Origin: Allorhizobium undicola ORS 992 = ATCC 700741
Lineage (GTDB): Bacteria; Pseudomonadota; Alphaproteobacteria; Rhizobiales; Rhizobiaceae
Length of the DNA stretch: 56,094 bases
Assembly (NCBI RefSeq): GCF_000621665.1
Contig: NZ_JHXQ01000024.1
Span: 1-56,094 of the forward strand
Direction: 5' to 3'
The notes beneath the pieces were generated by a model that saw only the letters and a program-made list of their open reading frames with translations, did not search any database and had not been told where the DNA came from. Shown here piece after piece: positions 17,412 through 26,614 of this stretch (positions within the stretch are counted from its first letter, which is position 1; each line of letters begins with the position of its first letter). The position numbers and the translations under genes are program-made.

Positions 17412-17642
17412 TCAGACGGTGAAGGCGATAGCCACGCCCTTTTTCTTGAAATAGGACTGCATCATCTTGCGGCCCTGCCGGTTGGGCTGGGCCAGCTTTG
17501 CATTGTCGAAAACCGCTTCCTTCACGCCTTCGCGGGCCATGGCCGCCTTCAGTGCGGCGATATGCAGATCGATGTCTTCGTTATTATTGTTGATCGAGGC
17601 ATAAATGTTGTCGATGGCCTGGGTGAGGGTAAGGTCGCTCAT
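17412..17642 (-). CDS. Small conserved hypothetical protein
   Basis: A 76-residue soluble protein with ATG at 17642 and GGAG seven bases upstream. It has an acidic N-terminal half (NNNNEDIDLHIAAL), and a basic C-terminal half with GRKMMQSYFKKKG. I do not recognise a characterised family. It is convergent with map and divergent from bacA. Codon use and ribosome binding site are like the neighbours, so I consider it real. Confidence 0.7.
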   Translation of the reverse strand: MSDLTLTQAIDNIYASINNNNEDIDLHIAALKAAMAREGVKEAVFDNAKLAQPNRQGRKMMQSYFKKKGVAIAFTV

Positions 17643-17850
17643 GTCGCACTCCGTCAATGATTTTCGCCTTTCCCCTACAGCATTGCGCCGAAGATTGAAA
17701 TCATTCCCTTTCCAGCCTCATTCTGGCCGCAAGCCTGTGGAGAAAACAGCGATGAAAGCGCTGCAAGGGCTTGTCTCCGCCATTGCCGCAATGCGGCAAG
17801 TACCCTAGTTTGCCGACTCATCTTCTGGCCTCATCTCATGGGAAACGCCC

Positions 17851-19125
17851 GTGTTTCATTCTTTCTTCCCCAAGCCGAAACTGTTTTTCACCTCTGCCAT
17901 CATCTGGACGCTTGTTGCTATCTTCGGGTGGTATCTGTTCGCTGAAGGGCTTGGGCAAAATCTCGGCTTCGTTTCCCCGGAGGGTACGGCAGAGCCCTAC
18001 GACCTCACCTATTTCCTGATGCCGGAAAATCTGTGGTTTTACGGGTATTTCGTGCTGGTGATGGCTATCTTCGGTGCGGCTTGGAGTGTGATTGCCCGCG
18101 ACCATGAATGGAAGGTCTGGTCTGTCTGGGGATCGATGGTGATTATCGCCGTCACCTATTTCGGTGTGCAGATTTCGGTGGTCATCAACAACTGGCGCAG
18201 GCCATTCGGGGATCTTCTACAAAATGCCCTGAACAAGAAGCCCGGCATTACGGTTGAAAACTTCTACGACCTCATGACGATCTTCGCGCAGATCGCGTTC
18301 CTGAGCATGTTTGTGTCGATCCTCACGGATTTCTTCACGAGCCATTATATTTTCCGCTGGCGCAGCGCGATGAATAATTTCTACATGTCCAAGTGGGACA
18401 AGCTGCGGCATATCGAGGGCGCATCGCAGCGCGTTCAGGAAGATACGATGCGGTTTTCCTCGACGCTTGAGGGGCTGGGCATCAGCCTGATAAACTCGGT
18501 GATGACGCTGGTCGTCTTCCTGCCGATCCTGTTTGCGCTTTCCTCTTATGTTACGGAACTGCCGTTCTTCGGGGCCGTCCCGCATTCCTTGTTCTGGCTG
18601 GCGCTTGGCTGGTCGGTTTTCGGAACGGTGCTTCTGGCCGTGGTCGGCATCAAATTGCCGGGGCTGAACTTCCGCAATCAGCGTGTAGAAGCGGCCTATC
18701 GCAAGGAACTGGTCTATGGTGAAGATCATGCCGATCGCGCTCAGCCGCCGACCGTACAGGAATTGTTCCGGAATGTGCGGGTAAATTACTTCCGCCTCTA
18801 TTTCCACTATCTCTATTTCAATGTCGCCCGGTACTTTTATGTGCAGGCTGATGCGCTGTTCCTGGTATTCATGATGGTTCCGACCATTGTGGCCGGTGCG
18901 ATAACCTATGGTATTTTCCAGCAGATTTCGACCGCCTTCGGTCAGGTCAGCAATTCCTTCCAGTATCTCGTTTCATCCTGGACCACGATCATCGAGCTGC
19001 TTTCCATCCACAAGCGCCTGAAGGCTTTCGAAGCCGCAATCGACGATCAGCCGCTGCCGGAAATCGACCGGCGCTATCTGGCGCGGGAAGAGCATGACGG
19101 GGAAATTGCGGCGGACAAGCCTTGA
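17851..19125 (+). CDS. bacA: SbmA/BacA-family peptide transporter
   Basis: This 424-residue inner-membrane protein matches BacA: FFPKPKLFFTSAIIW at the start, about seven to eight membrane segments, and conserved stretches FRWRSAMNNFYMSKWDKLRHIEGASQRVQ (split by family position around residue 170) and ALFLVFMMVPTIVAG. BacA takes up peptides such as bleomycin and proline-rich or NCR-type antimicrobial peptides, and is needed for chronic infection by Brucella and symbiosis by Sinorhizobium. The start is GTG at 17851, with a GGGAAA weak ribosome binding site; no in-frame ATG lies near. Confidence 0.95.
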   Translation: MFHSFFPKPKLFFTSAIIWTLVAIFGWYLFAEGLGQNLGFVSPEGTAEPYDLTYFLMPENLWFYGYFVLVMAIFGAAWSVIARDHEWKVWSVWGSMVIIAVTYFGVQISVVINNWRRPFGDLLQNALNKKPGITVENFYDLMTIFAQIAFLSMFVSILTDFFTSHYIFRWRSAMNNFYMSKWDKLRHIEGASQRVQEDTMRFSSTLEGLGISLINSVMTLVVFLPILFALSSYVTELPFFGAVPHSLFWLALGWSVFGTVLLAVVGIKLPGLNFRNQRVEAAYRKELVYGEDHADRAQPPTVQELFRNVRVNYFRLYFHYLYFNVARYFYVQADALFLVFMMVPTIVAGAITYGIFQQISTAFGQVSNSFQYLVSSWTTIIELLSIHKRLKAFEAAIDDQPLPEIDRRYLAREEHDGEIAADKP

Positions 19126-19138
19126 TACCCCTGATGCC

Positions 19139-19158
19139 GAGGCGGGAAAGCCCGCCTC
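19139..19158. terminator. Hairpin between convergent bacA and deacetylase genes
   Basis: GAGGCGGG pairs with CCCGCCTC across a four-base loop. It lies between the two stop codons and could terminate transcription from both sides, although T runs are poor. Confidence 0.5.
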
Positions 19159-20152
19159 AGCTCTTCCCGGCATCCGGCTTTTTCACCATCTCCACCGCTT
19201 GCGAATAGCTGACGCAGGCCACATCCTCACGCAGGCACACATCTGTCACCAGTCGCTCCATGGCGCGCCAATAGGCGCCGGCATTCATTTCCACGAAATG
19301 GAAGCCGAACTGTACCGGGTTTCGCGCGCCGTTATATTCCGCCTCGAAGGTGGTCTTGAAGGCCTGATAGCTGCGCTCGTCGAACTCGGCCGATTTGGAC
19401 GGGTTATCGAAACCGCCGGAATGGCGCACGAAAAGATTGTAATCCATGCCGATGACGCGGCGGTTTTGCGGGCCTTCGGGAATGAGCGGCAGGCCGAAGC
19501 GGCTGAGTTGCCCGTCCTGTTCCGGCATTTGCGGTCCCTTGGTGACGAGGCTTGCATCATAGAGCAGGCCCGCTTCCTTTTCCGCCTGGGGCAGGGCGTT
19601 GCTGGCGGAAAGATAGGGCGCGCGGAAACCGGGCGGACCTTTTTCGGCAAAGTCTGCCCAGCCGTCGGGTTCCTTGTCGCCAACACCATTGTCCTTCCAG
19701 GCGTTTTTCATCACTGTGCGGAAGGTTGAAAATTCCTGTAGCCAATCGCCCTTCGACCAATCCTTGCCGTCGAAATGGCCGCAGGCATGGCTGGCGATGT
19801 CATGCCCTTCCTGATGTGCCGCCCAGATTTGCGAAAGCCGTGCCGCCACATCGGCTTCGTTCGGGGCAAAGCCGACATTGGATTTTCCAGCCGCCTGATG
19901 CGGCCCCTGATAGGCTTTCGAGGCCGGGCCGCGCGCCATCAGCGTGGTGCAGGAGAGGAAATAGGTAAAATGCGCCTTCGATCTTCTGGCAATGTCGCGG
20001 CTCTTTTCCCAGAGCCGGTTATCCGCGGCGCCGTCGAAGGAAATCAGCAAAAGCTGCTTGGGGCCTTTTGTGGCGGGGGCTGCCTCTTCAGCACGGGCGG
20101 GCAGGCCGGAGAGGCAAAGAAGGAGACAGAAAAGCGAAGTGGATTTCGGCAA
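19157..20152 (-). CDS. Periplasmic polysaccharide deacetylase-like (NodB-type) protein
   Basis: The 331-residue protein begins with a signal peptide (LFCLLLCLSGLPARA) and has a degenerate NodB set: LISFDGAADN for motif 1, EGHDIASHACGH with the metal-binding H-x3-H for motif 2, and FRAPYLS for motif 3. It probably hydrolyses an N- or O-acyl group from a cell-envelope glycan; the substrate is unknown. The start is TTG at 20152, preceded by AGGTGAG. It is convergent with bacA, which also influences the envelope, but a link is only suggestion. Motif 1 has DG where the family usually has DDG. Confidence 0.75.
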   Translation of the reverse strand: MPKSTSLFCLLLCLSGLPARAEEAAPATKGPKQLLLISFDGAADNRLWEKSRDIARRSKAHFTYFLSCTTLMARGPASKAYQGPHQAAGKSNVGFAPNEADVAARLSQIWAAHQEGHDIASHACGHFDGKDWSKGDWLQEFSTFRTVMKNAWKDNGVGDKEPDGWADFAEKGPPGFRAPYLSASNALPQAEKEAGLLYDASLVTKGPQMPEQDGQLSRFGLPLIPEGPQNRRVIGMDYNLFVRHSGGFDNPSKSAEFDERSYQAFKTTFEAEYNGARNPVQFGFHFVEMNAGAYWRAMERLVTDVCLREDVACVSYSQAVEMVKKPDAGKS

Positions 20153-20374
20153 AACTCACCTGATGGGCTGAAAAGCATCCGTTGGAGCGGTTTCCGATCC
20201 GGTTTGATCAGACGGGAGCTTCAACAAGTCGTGGGCGGCATTTATTTTTTCGATCCTCGTTTCACCAAAATGAGGCAAAGTCTTGGAGGCGGGCGGATTT
20301 GCCGCATTTTCCTTTGCACTGGTTTCAAAGCTAAACTGGTAATATGCATTCACGAGAACCATGGGAGGTGCCTG

Positions 20375-20953
20375 ATGACGCTGCTGATACTCGGCCTTAT
20401 TCTGTTTCTGGGGCAGCATTCGCTGCGCATTATCGCGCCGGACCAGCGCTTGCGGCTGATGGCGCAACTGGGCGACGGGGGCTGGAAGATCGGCTATTCG
20501 CTGCTGTCCCTTCTGACGCTCGCCGTCTTGATTTACGGTTACGCGGCGGCACCCGTCATCAACGTCTGGTATCCGCCGATGGGCATGAACCATCTGACGG
20601 TCACGCTCATGCTGTTTGCCAGCATCTGTCTTGCGGCAAGCCTGCTGCCAGCGGGGCATATCGCCACGAAAACGAAGCATCCGCTCATTCTGGCGGTCAA
20701 GATCTGGGCCTTTTCGCATCTGGCTTCCAATGGCGATCTTCGCTCCATCCTTCTCTTCGCAGCCTTTCTGGCCTGGGGCGTCATCATGCGCATTGCGCTG
20801 AAGCGGGCAGAGCGGGCAGGCGCCGTGACGCTGCGGCCCTTTATGTCGGCGCGCTATGATTTCGGCGCTATCGGCCTTGGCGTGGTATTCTGGGGCGCAA
20901 TGATCTTCAGGCTGCATGAATGGCTGATTGGCGTGCAGCCTTTGCCGTTCTAG
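20375..20953 (+). CDS. NnrU-family membrane protein
   Basis: The 192-residue protein has about five to six membrane helices and the family stretches LFLGQHSLRI, ATKTKHPLILAVKIWAFSHL and NGDLRSILLF. NnrU proteins are found near denitrification genes in Rhodobacter, and are related to isoprenoid-modifying membrane proteins; function is not settled. No nitrite or nitric oxide reductase is nearby. The ATG at 20375 has GGGAGG upstream. The stop codon ends exactly where a tandem repeat array begins. Confidence 0.85.
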   Translation: MTLLILGLILFLGQHSLRIIAPDQRLRLMAQLGDGGWKIGYSLLSLLTLAVLIYGYAAAPVINVWYPPMGMNHLTVTLMLFASICLAASLLPAGHIATKTKHPLILAVKIWAFSHLASNGDLRSILLFAAFLAWGVIMRIALKRAERAGAVTLRPFMSARYDFGAIGLGVVFWGAMIFRLHEWLIGVQPLPF

Positions 20954-21150
20954 CATCGGACCGAAAAGTGGGAACCGGTTTTCGGGCCATCCGATGCGTG
21001 AGAAAAGCATCGGACCGAAAAGTGGGAACCGGTTTTCGGGCCATCCGATGCGTGAGAAAAGCATCGGACCGAAAAGTGGGAACCGGTTTTCGGGCAATCC
21101 GATGCGGGGAAGAAGGCATCGGACCGAAAAGTGGGAACCGGTTTTCGGGG
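20953..21150. repeat. Tandem array, four copies of a 54-bp palindromic unit
   Basis: Units begin at 20953, 21007, 21061 and 21116; the fourth is cut after about 35 bases. Each contains GACCGAAAAGTGGGAACCGG followed by TTTTCGG, and is bracketed by GCATCGG and CCGATGC so that each unit folds on itself. The core resembles the dispersed RIME-like elements at 30579, 41126, 50056 and 53157. The array starts at the last base of the NnrU gene and ends about 100 bases before the next gene. Confidence 0.95.
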
Positions 21151-21253
21151 CTGGTTTCGGCGTGCGGGCGGATCATTTGCATTGCGCCCCCTTACAATAC
21201 CGCAAAAATCGGGTAGAAGGCGCGCAAGACATTCTTTTCCACCGGAAGACCCA

Positions 21254-21931
21254 ATGGCAGATCAGCAGAACGACAGCTTCATACGCGAGGTGAACGAGGA
21301 ACTCCGCTCCGAGCAGATGCGCCGTGTGTGGAAGCGTTTCGGGCCGGTCATCATCGGGCTTGCTGTGCTGATCGTGCTGGGTACGGCCGGTTATCGTGTT
21401 TTCGAATACTGGACGGATGATCGCGCCTCGCAATCGGGCGACCGTTTTCTGGCGGCGACCCGTCTTGCCGCCGATGGCAAGAATGACGAGGCGCTGACGG
21501 CGCTGACCGCTCTGGAAAAGGATGGCTACGGCGCCTATCCGGTGCTGGCGCGGCTGAGGGCCGCAACGCTTCTGGCGCAGAAGGGCGATGCCAAGGCGGC
21601 AATCGAAGCCTTTACGGCGATTGGCAAGGATGAATCCGTGCCGCAGGTCATTCGCGACGTGGCGCATGTGCGCGCCGCTTTCCTGCTGATCGACAATGGC
21701 AGCTATGACGCGGTTTCCGCCGAAGTGGAAAGCCTTGCTGCGCCCGGCCGCTCGCTGCGCAATTCGGCGCGGGAAGCGCTGGGCCTTGCCGCCTACAAGG
21801 CGGGACAGATGGACAAGGCGCGGGAATGGTTCGAAGAGATCACGCAGGACAGCGAAGCGCCGCGCAACGTGGCCAACCGCGCCCAGATCATGCTGGACAA
21901 CATTACTGCCGCAGGCAAGCCGAACTCCTGA
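21254..21931 (+). CDS. Tetratricopeptide-repeat membrane protein (YfgM-like)
   Basis: This 225-residue protein has a cytoplasmic N-terminus, one membrane helix at about residues 29-48 ([18 protein letters not shown]), and a periplasmic TPR domain, the arrangement of YfgM/TPR_21 proteins. In E. coli YfgM works with the Sec-linked chaperone PpiD and BamB region near der; here too der is the next gene. I chose ATG at 21254 because the reading frame upstream crosses the tandem repeat array. Confidence 0.85.
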   Translation: MADQQNDSFIREVNEELRSEQMRRVWKRFGPVIIGLAVLIVLGTAGYRVFEYWTDDRASQSGDRFLAATRLAADGKNDEALTALTALEKDGYGAYPVLARLRAATLLAQKGDAKAAIEAFTAIGKDESVPQVIRDVAHVRAAFLLIDNGSYDAVSAEVESLAAPGRSLRNSAREALGLAAYKAGQMDKAREWFEEITQDSEAPRNVANRAQIMLDNITAAGKPNS

Positions 21932-22031
21932 GACCGCCTTTTTCTCAGGCAAAGACAAGACGAGTTTACCCTTTTGGGCGCAGGGCCGGTTTCCGGTTTT
22001 GCGCCTCTGCTGTTATAAACGGAACGTGACC

Positions 22032-23450
22032 ATGACCTTCACCGTCGCCATTGTTGGCCGCCCCAATGTTGGCAAGTCCACGCTGTTCAACCGTCTGGTT
22101 GGCAAGAAGCTGGCGCTTGTGGACGACACCCCCGGCGTGACCCGCGACCGGCGCCCCGGCGATGCCAAGCTGGTGGACCTTCGCTTCCGCATCATCGATA
22201 CCGCCGGTCTGGAAGTGGCCGCGCCCGATACGCTGGAAGGCCGGATGCGCGCCCAGACGGAGCTGGCCATCGACGAGGCCGATCTTTCGCTCTTCGTGGT
22301 CGATGCCAAGATGGGCCTGACCCATGTGGACCAGATGCTGGCCGAAATGCTGCGCAAGAAGGGCAAGCCGGTGGTGCTGGTGGCCAACAAGGCCGAAGCG
22401 CGCGGTTCCGATGGCGGCTTTTACGATGCCTATACGCTTGGCCTTGGCGAGCCATGCCCGATTTCCGCCGAGCATGGCCAGGGCATGATCGACCTGCGCG
22501 ATGCCATCGTTGCGGCCATTGGCGAGGAAAAGGCCTTTCCCGAACCGGAAGACGAGGCCGTGACCGATGTGGTTCTCGCCCCCACCGATGGCGAGGACGA
22601 GGAAGAAGAGCTACCCTATGACGATAGCAAGCCGCTGCGGGTGGCCATTGTTGGCCGGCCCAATGCGGGTAAGTCCACGCTGATCAACCGCTTTCTGGGC
22701 GAAGACCGGCTGCTGACCGGGCCGGAAGCGGGCATTACGCGGGATTCCATCTCGGTTGAATGGGACTGGCGCGGCCGCACCATCAAAATGTTCGATACGG
22801 CGGGAATGCGCCGCAAGGCCAAGGTGGTGGAAAAGCTGGAAAAGCTGTCCGTGGCCGATACGTTGCGCGCCATCCGCTTTGCCGAAACGGTGGTGATCGT
22901 TTTCGATGCCACCATTCCCTTCGAAAAGCAGGATTTGCAGATTGTCGATCTGGTGCTGCGCGAAGGCCGCGCGGCGGTGCTGGCCTTCAACAAATGGGAT
23001 CTGGTGGAAGAACCGCAGCAGGTTCTGGCCGATCTGCGGGAAAAGACCGAGCGGCTCCTGCCGCAGGCGCGCGGCATTCGCGCCGTGCCGATTTCCGGCC
23101 AGACCGGATACGGGCTGGAAAAGCTGATGCAGAACATCATCGACACCGACCGGGTGTGGAACAAGCGCATCTCCACCGCAAGGCTCAATCGCTGGCTGGA
23201 GGGCGTGCAGGTGCAGCATCCGCCACCGGCGGTGTCCGGCCGCCGCCTGAAGCTGAAATATATGACGCAGGTGAAGGCCCGCCCGCCCGCCTTCATGATT
23301 TCCTGCACCAGACCGGATGCCGTGCCGGAACACTATCTGCGCTACCTTACCAATGGTTTGCGCGCGGATTTCGACATGCCGGGCGTGCCGATCCGCATTC
23401 ACCTCAGGGCAACGGAAAACCCGTTCGAAAACAAGAAAAAGAAGCGGTAA
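22032..23450 (+). CDS. der: Ribosome-assembly GTPase Der (EngA)
   Basis: The 472-residue protein has the hallmark two GTPase domains: GRPNVGKS at 9-16 and GRPNAGKS near 208, each followed by its own DTAG ([14 protein letters not shown]) and NKxD-type motif (NKAE, NKWD), then a KH-like C-terminal domain with [16 protein letters not shown]. Der is needed for 50S subunit assembly. An acidic linker (DGEDEEEE) joins the two domains. The first domain has NKAE rather than NKAD, as in many Rhizobiales. It ends in a lysine-rich tail and is followed by a strong terminator. Confidence 0.97.
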   Translation: MTFTVAIVGRPNVGKSTLFNRLVGKKLALVDDTPGVTRDRRPGDAKLVDLRFRIIDTAGLEVAAPDTLEGRMRAQTELAIDEADLSLFVVDAKMGLTHVDQMLAEMLRKKGKPVVLVANKAEARGSDGGFYDAYTLGLGEPCPISAEHGQGMIDLRDAIVAAIGEEKAFPEPEDEAVTDVVLAPTDGEDEEEELPYDDSKPLRVAIVGRPNAGKSTLINRFLGEDRLLTGPEAGITRDSISVEWDWRGRTIKMFDTAGMRRKAKVVEKLEKLSVADTLRAIRFAETVVIVFDATIPFEKQDLQIVDLVLREGRAAVLAFNKWDLVEEPQQVLADLREKTERLLPQARGIRAVPISGQTGYGLEKLMQNIIDTDRVWNKRISTARLNRWLEGVQVQHPPPAVSGRRLKLKYMTQVKARPPAFMISCTRPDAVPEHYLRYLTNGLRADFDMPGVPIRIHLRATENPFENKKKKR

Positions 23451-23456
23451 ATGCGC

Positions 23457-23487
23457 GGGCGGGATGCAATCATTCCGCCCTGTTTTT
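23457..23487 (+). terminator. Rho-independent terminator of der
   Basis: GGGCGGGAT pairs with ATTCCGCCC around a six-base loop and is followed by TGTTTTTT, seven bases after the der stop codon. Confidence 0.9.
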
Positions 23488-23499
23488 TGGAAAGCTTCG

Positions 23500-24561
23500 T
23501 CAGGCGGGCTTTCTTTGCAGCCGCCGCAGGCGCAGCAGGCGGCGTCGTCCTTGCGTCTTGGCCTCGATGACATTGTCGAGAAACTGGCGGCTGGCCGCGG
23601 CCCAGGAAAAACCCTCCGCCACCTGCCGGGCCTGCTGGCGCGAGGCGGAAAGCGCCTCCAGGCAGGCGAGGCGCAGATCCTCGTTCAGGGCGCCCGCCTC
23701 TGGCCGGTCCTTCAGAATGTCTTTTGGCCCCGTCACCGGATAGGCCGCCACCGGCACGCCGGAAGCAAGCGCCTCCAGAATGGTATTGCCAAAGGTATCG
23801 GTGCGGGAGGGAAAGACGAAAACATCGGCCTCGGCATAGGCTTCAGCCAGTTCGGTTCCGAATTTCACGCCGGTAAACAGCACGTTCGGATAGCGGGCCT
23901 GAAGCTCGGCGCGGGCCGGGCCATCGCCCACCACCACCTTGGAGCCCGGCAGGTCGAGATCGAGAAAGGCAGGCAGGTTCTTTTCCACAGCGACGCGGCC
24001 CACCGTCATGAAGATCGGGCGCGGCAGGCTGAAGGGGGACGGCGTAAGCGGGCGTGGATGAAACAGACGGGTATCGATGCCCCGGCTCCACAGGCGCAGA
24101 TTGCGCAGGCCCTTGCCTTCCAGTTCCGCCTTCAGGCTTTCGGTGGCCACCATGCAGGCCCCGCCGGCGCGGTGAAACCAGCGCACATAGGCATAGAGCC
24201 AGGACAGCGGAATGGGCGCGCGCGCCGCCACATATTCGGGAAAGCGGGTGTGATAGCTTGTGGAAAAGGCCATGCCGGTTTTCACGCACCAGCGGCGGGC
24301 AAGAATGCCCAGCGGCCCTTCCGTGGCAATGTGGATGAGTTCCGGCTGGCTTGCCGCAAGCGCCTTGCCGACGGCGCGTGGCGTGGTCAGCGACAGGCGG
24401 ATTTCCGGATAGGTCGGCATGGGAATGCTGCGAAAGGCTTCCGGCGTGATCATGGTGATGTTCACGCCCATGCGCATCAGTTCGGCATTTGTGTTTTCAA
24501 TGGAGCGCACCACGCCATTGACCTGCGGATGCCAGGCATCGGTTACGATGGTCAGTCTCAT
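23500..24561 (-). CDS. Family 4 glycosyltransferase
   Basis: The 353-residue GT-B fold protein starts with MRLTIVTDAWHPQVNGVVRS and has the C-terminal donor-binding features FMTVGRVAVEKNL, VVGDGPARAELQARYP and ADVFVFPSRTDTFGNTILEAL with the EX7E-type motif. It resembles GT4 enzymes that add sugar to diacylglycerol or phosphatidylinositol-like lipids, or sulfoquinovosyl/mannosyl transferases (SqdX/MgtA-like); the substrate cannot be fixed. The C-terminus is very arginine-rich. The start ATG at 24561 has only a weak GGGA; the longer frame upstream is judged non-coding. Confidence 0.85.
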   Translation of the reverse strand: MRLTIVTDAWHPQVNGVVRSIENTNAELMRMGVNITMITPEAFRSIPMPTYPEIRLSLTTPRAVGKALAASQPELIHIATEGPLGILARRWCVKTGMAFSTSYHTRFPEYVAARAPIPLSWLYAYVRWFHRAGGACMVATESLKAELEGKGLRNLRLWSRGIDTRLFHPRPLTPSPFSLPRPIFMTVGRVAVEKNLPAFLDLDLPGSKVVVGDGPARAELQARYPNVLFTGVKFGTELAEAYAEADVFVFPSRTDTFGNTILEALASGVPVAAYPVTGPKDILKDRPEAGALNEDLRLACLEALSASRQQARQVAEGFSWAAASRQFLDNVIEAKTQGRRRLLRLRRLQRKPA

Positions 24562-24770
24562 GGCGCATCCCGTGGTTTCAGGCGCATAATCCGGCCGGAC
24601 TGAAGCACGGATCGACCAGATCATGCGGTCAACGAAAGGAGGCTGGAGCGATGGCCTCTTTGCCAGGGCCTGATGCGCTTCAGAGGCGTGCCCCCATGGC
24701 CCCACCTGATTGGCTTATGCGACAGGAACGTAACAGGGGAATGAACGTTGAACCTGGCTTGGGCAAGCCC

Positions 24771-24819
24771 TGCTGCATAATTCCTTGCATCGATCCCGAT
24801 TTAAGGAATTATGCAGTAG
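24771..24819. repeat. Palindromic element upstream of the alpha-glucosidase
   Basis: CTGCATAATTCCTT and its complement AAGGAATTATGCAG enclose CGATCCCGATTT. This is the core of the longer composite elements at 26508-26606 and 42345-42450, and resembles the palindromic Bru-RS type repeats of Brucella; the exact class was not checked. The gap 24562-24848 contains nothing else I recognise. Confidence 0.8.
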
Positions 24820-24848
24820 AATCGCCCTTGCAAATGTCAGGATCGACC

Positions 24849-26516
24849 ATGGAAAAGACCAAAGCCGCCCGCAAGCCCGCAGCCACGGCCAAGGCCGAGT
24901 GGTGGCGCGGCGCGGTGATCTATCAGATTTATCCACGCTCCTTTCAGGATGTGAACGGCGACGGCGTTGGCGATTTGCAGGGCATTACGCGGCATCTGCC
25001 CTATGTTGCGGCGCTCGGTGTCGATGCCATCTGGCTTTCGCCGTTTTTCACCTCGCCGCAGGCTGATATGGGCTATGACGTTTCCGATTATTGCGATGTC
25101 GATCCGCTGTTTGGCACGCTGGCCGATTTCGACGCGCTGGTGAAGGAGGCGCACCGGCTGGGGTTGAAGGTTATCATCGATCAGGTGCTGTCGCATTCTT
25201 CCGATCAGCATCCGTGGTTCAAGGAAAGCCGCGCCAGCCGCAGCAATCCCAAGGCCGACTGGTATGTCTGGGCCGATCCCCGGCCGGATGGCACCGCGCC
25301 CAACAACTGGCTTTCGGTGTTTGGCGGGCCTGCCTGGGAATGGGATGGCGTGCGCAAGCAGTATTACATGCATAATTTCCTTGCCTCGCAGCCTGATCTC
25401 AATTTTCACAATCCGCAGGTGCAGGCCGCGCTGCTGGATGCGGTACGCTTCTGGCTGGAACGGGGCGTGGATGGTTTCCGGCTGGATACGGTCAACTATT
25501 ATTTCCACGACAAGGAATTGCGCAACAATCCACCGCATCGCCATCAGGATGGCGATGCGGCGGGGCTCGATGCGCCGGATGTGAACCCCTATGGGATGCA
25601 GGAACATCTGCATGACAAGACGCAGCCGGAAAATATCGGCTTCCTGCAAAAGCTGCGCGCGTTGCTGGACAAATACGAGGCCCGCACGACGGTGGGCGAG
25701 GTGGGAGATGGCGCCCGCTCGTTGAAAACCGTGGCCGCCTATACCGCTGGCGGCGACAAGCTGCATATGTGCTATACTTTCGATCTGCTCGGACCGGATT
25801 TCACGCCGGGCCATATTCGCGACTGCGTGACCGCCTTTGCCAAAAGCGTCAAGGATGGCTGGATCTGCTGGGCATTTTCCAATCACGACGTGACCCGCCA
25901 TGTCAGCCGCTTCGCACAGGGTGATGACGATCTTGCGCCGGTGGCAAAACTGTCGATCAGCATCCTCGCCAGCCTGCGCGGCTCCATCTGCCTCTATCAG
26001 GGGGAGGAACTGGGCTTGCCGGAGGCCGAGCTTGCCTTCGAAGATCTGCGCGATCCCTATGGCATCCGCTTCTGGCCCTCTTTCAAGGGCCGGGATGGCT
26101 GCCGCACCCCCATGCCCTGGGAAAAGAGCCGCAAGCATGGCGGCTTTTCCACCGTCAGGCCCTGGCTGCCGGTGCCGGAGGCGCATCTGCCGCATTCCGT
26201 GGACGCGCAGGAAAAGAACAAGGCATCGGTGCTGGCCCATTATCGCGATACACTGAGCTTCCGCAAAACCCATGCCGCGATGGTGGACGGCACCATGCAT
26301 TTCCTCGAAGTGGAAGAGGATGTGCTGGCCTTCCTGCGGGAGGAGAATGGCGAGAAGCTCTTTTTCCTTTTCAACATGCGCAATGGTCCGCAAACCGTGG
26401 CACTGCCGGAACATTTAAGCATCAAGGAAGTGCTGCCCATGCCGGGTATGCGCGGCGTGCTGGATGAGGGCAAGGTAAGGCTCGAGGCGCTGGACGGCTT
26501 TTGCGCTACTGCATAA
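24849..26516 (+). CDS. GH13 alpha-glucosidase / oligo-1,6-glucosidase-like enzyme
   Basis: The 555-residue enzyme starts with WWRGAVIYQIYPRSFQD, the usual opening of GH13 alpha-glucosidases, and has the nucleophile in GFRLDTVNY (about residue 212), the acid/base in TVGEVGDG (about 283) and the third carboxylate in FSNHDVTR (about 346). It hydrolyses alpha-glucosidic bonds in short oligosaccharides, in the cytosol since no signal peptide is seen. I chose ATG at 24849 with CAGGA upstream; ATG at 24834 is possible. The gene is flanked on both sides by the same palindromic repeat, and the downstream copy supplies its stop codon. Confidence 0.9.
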   Translation: MEKTKAARKPAATAKAEWWRGAVIYQIYPRSFQDVNGDGVGDLQGITRHLPYVAALGVDAIWLSPFFTSPQADMGYDVSDYCDVDPLFGTLADFDALVKEAHRLGLKVIIDQVLSHSSDQHPWFKESRASRSNPKADWYVWADPRPDGTAPNNWLSVFGGPAWEWDGVRKQYYMHNFLASQPDLNFHNPQVQAALLDAVRFWLERGVDGFRLDTVNYYFHDKELRNNPPHRHQDGDAAGLDAPDVNPYGMQEHLHDKTQPENIGFLQKLRALLDKYEARTTVGEVGDGARSLKTVAAYTAGGDKLHMCYTFDLLGPDFTPGHIRDCVTAFAKSVKDGWICWAFSNHDVTRHVSRFAQGDDDLAPVAKLSISILASLRGSICLYQGEELGLPEAELAFEDLRDPYGIRFWPSFKGRDGCRTPMPWEKSRKHGGFSTVRPWLPVPEAHLPHSVDAQEKNKASVLAHYRDTLSFRKTHAAMVDGTMHFLEVEEDVLAFLREENGEKLFFLFNMRNGPQTVALPEHLSIKEVLPMPGMRGVLDEGKVRLEALDGFCATA

Positions 26517-26606
26517 TTCCTTAAATCGGAATCGATTTAAGGTAAAAATTATGCAGCAGCTTTAAAGTGTTACAGCGTCCTTCGTGCGTTTGATAAAACG
26601 CACGGG
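26508..26606. repeat. Composite palindromic repeat, copy at alpha-glucosidase 3' end
   Basis: About 100 bases: a palindromic part (TACTGCATAATTCCTTAAAT ... ATTATGCAGCAG), a linker (TTTAAAGTGTTACAGCGTCC), and a hairpin (GTGCGTTTGATAAAACGCAC). The whole is repeated in inverted orientation at 42345-42450. It overlaps the last codons of the alpha-glucosidase gene. Confidence 0.85.
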
Positions 26607-26614
26607 CGCTGCCA

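Noticed and set aside
20156..21097. Minus-strand frame with repeated ENRFPLFGPM units
   Set aside because: The apparent protein repeats come from translating the 54-bp DNA repeats; the NnrU gene occupies the other strand.
20953..21150. Possible CRISPR array
   Set aside because: The repeats are directly adjacent with no variable spacers, the unit is self-complementary, and there are no cas genes.
24837..26414. Minus-strand frame of 525 codons opposite the alpha-glucosidase
   Set aside because: Antisense shadow of a clear GH13 gene.
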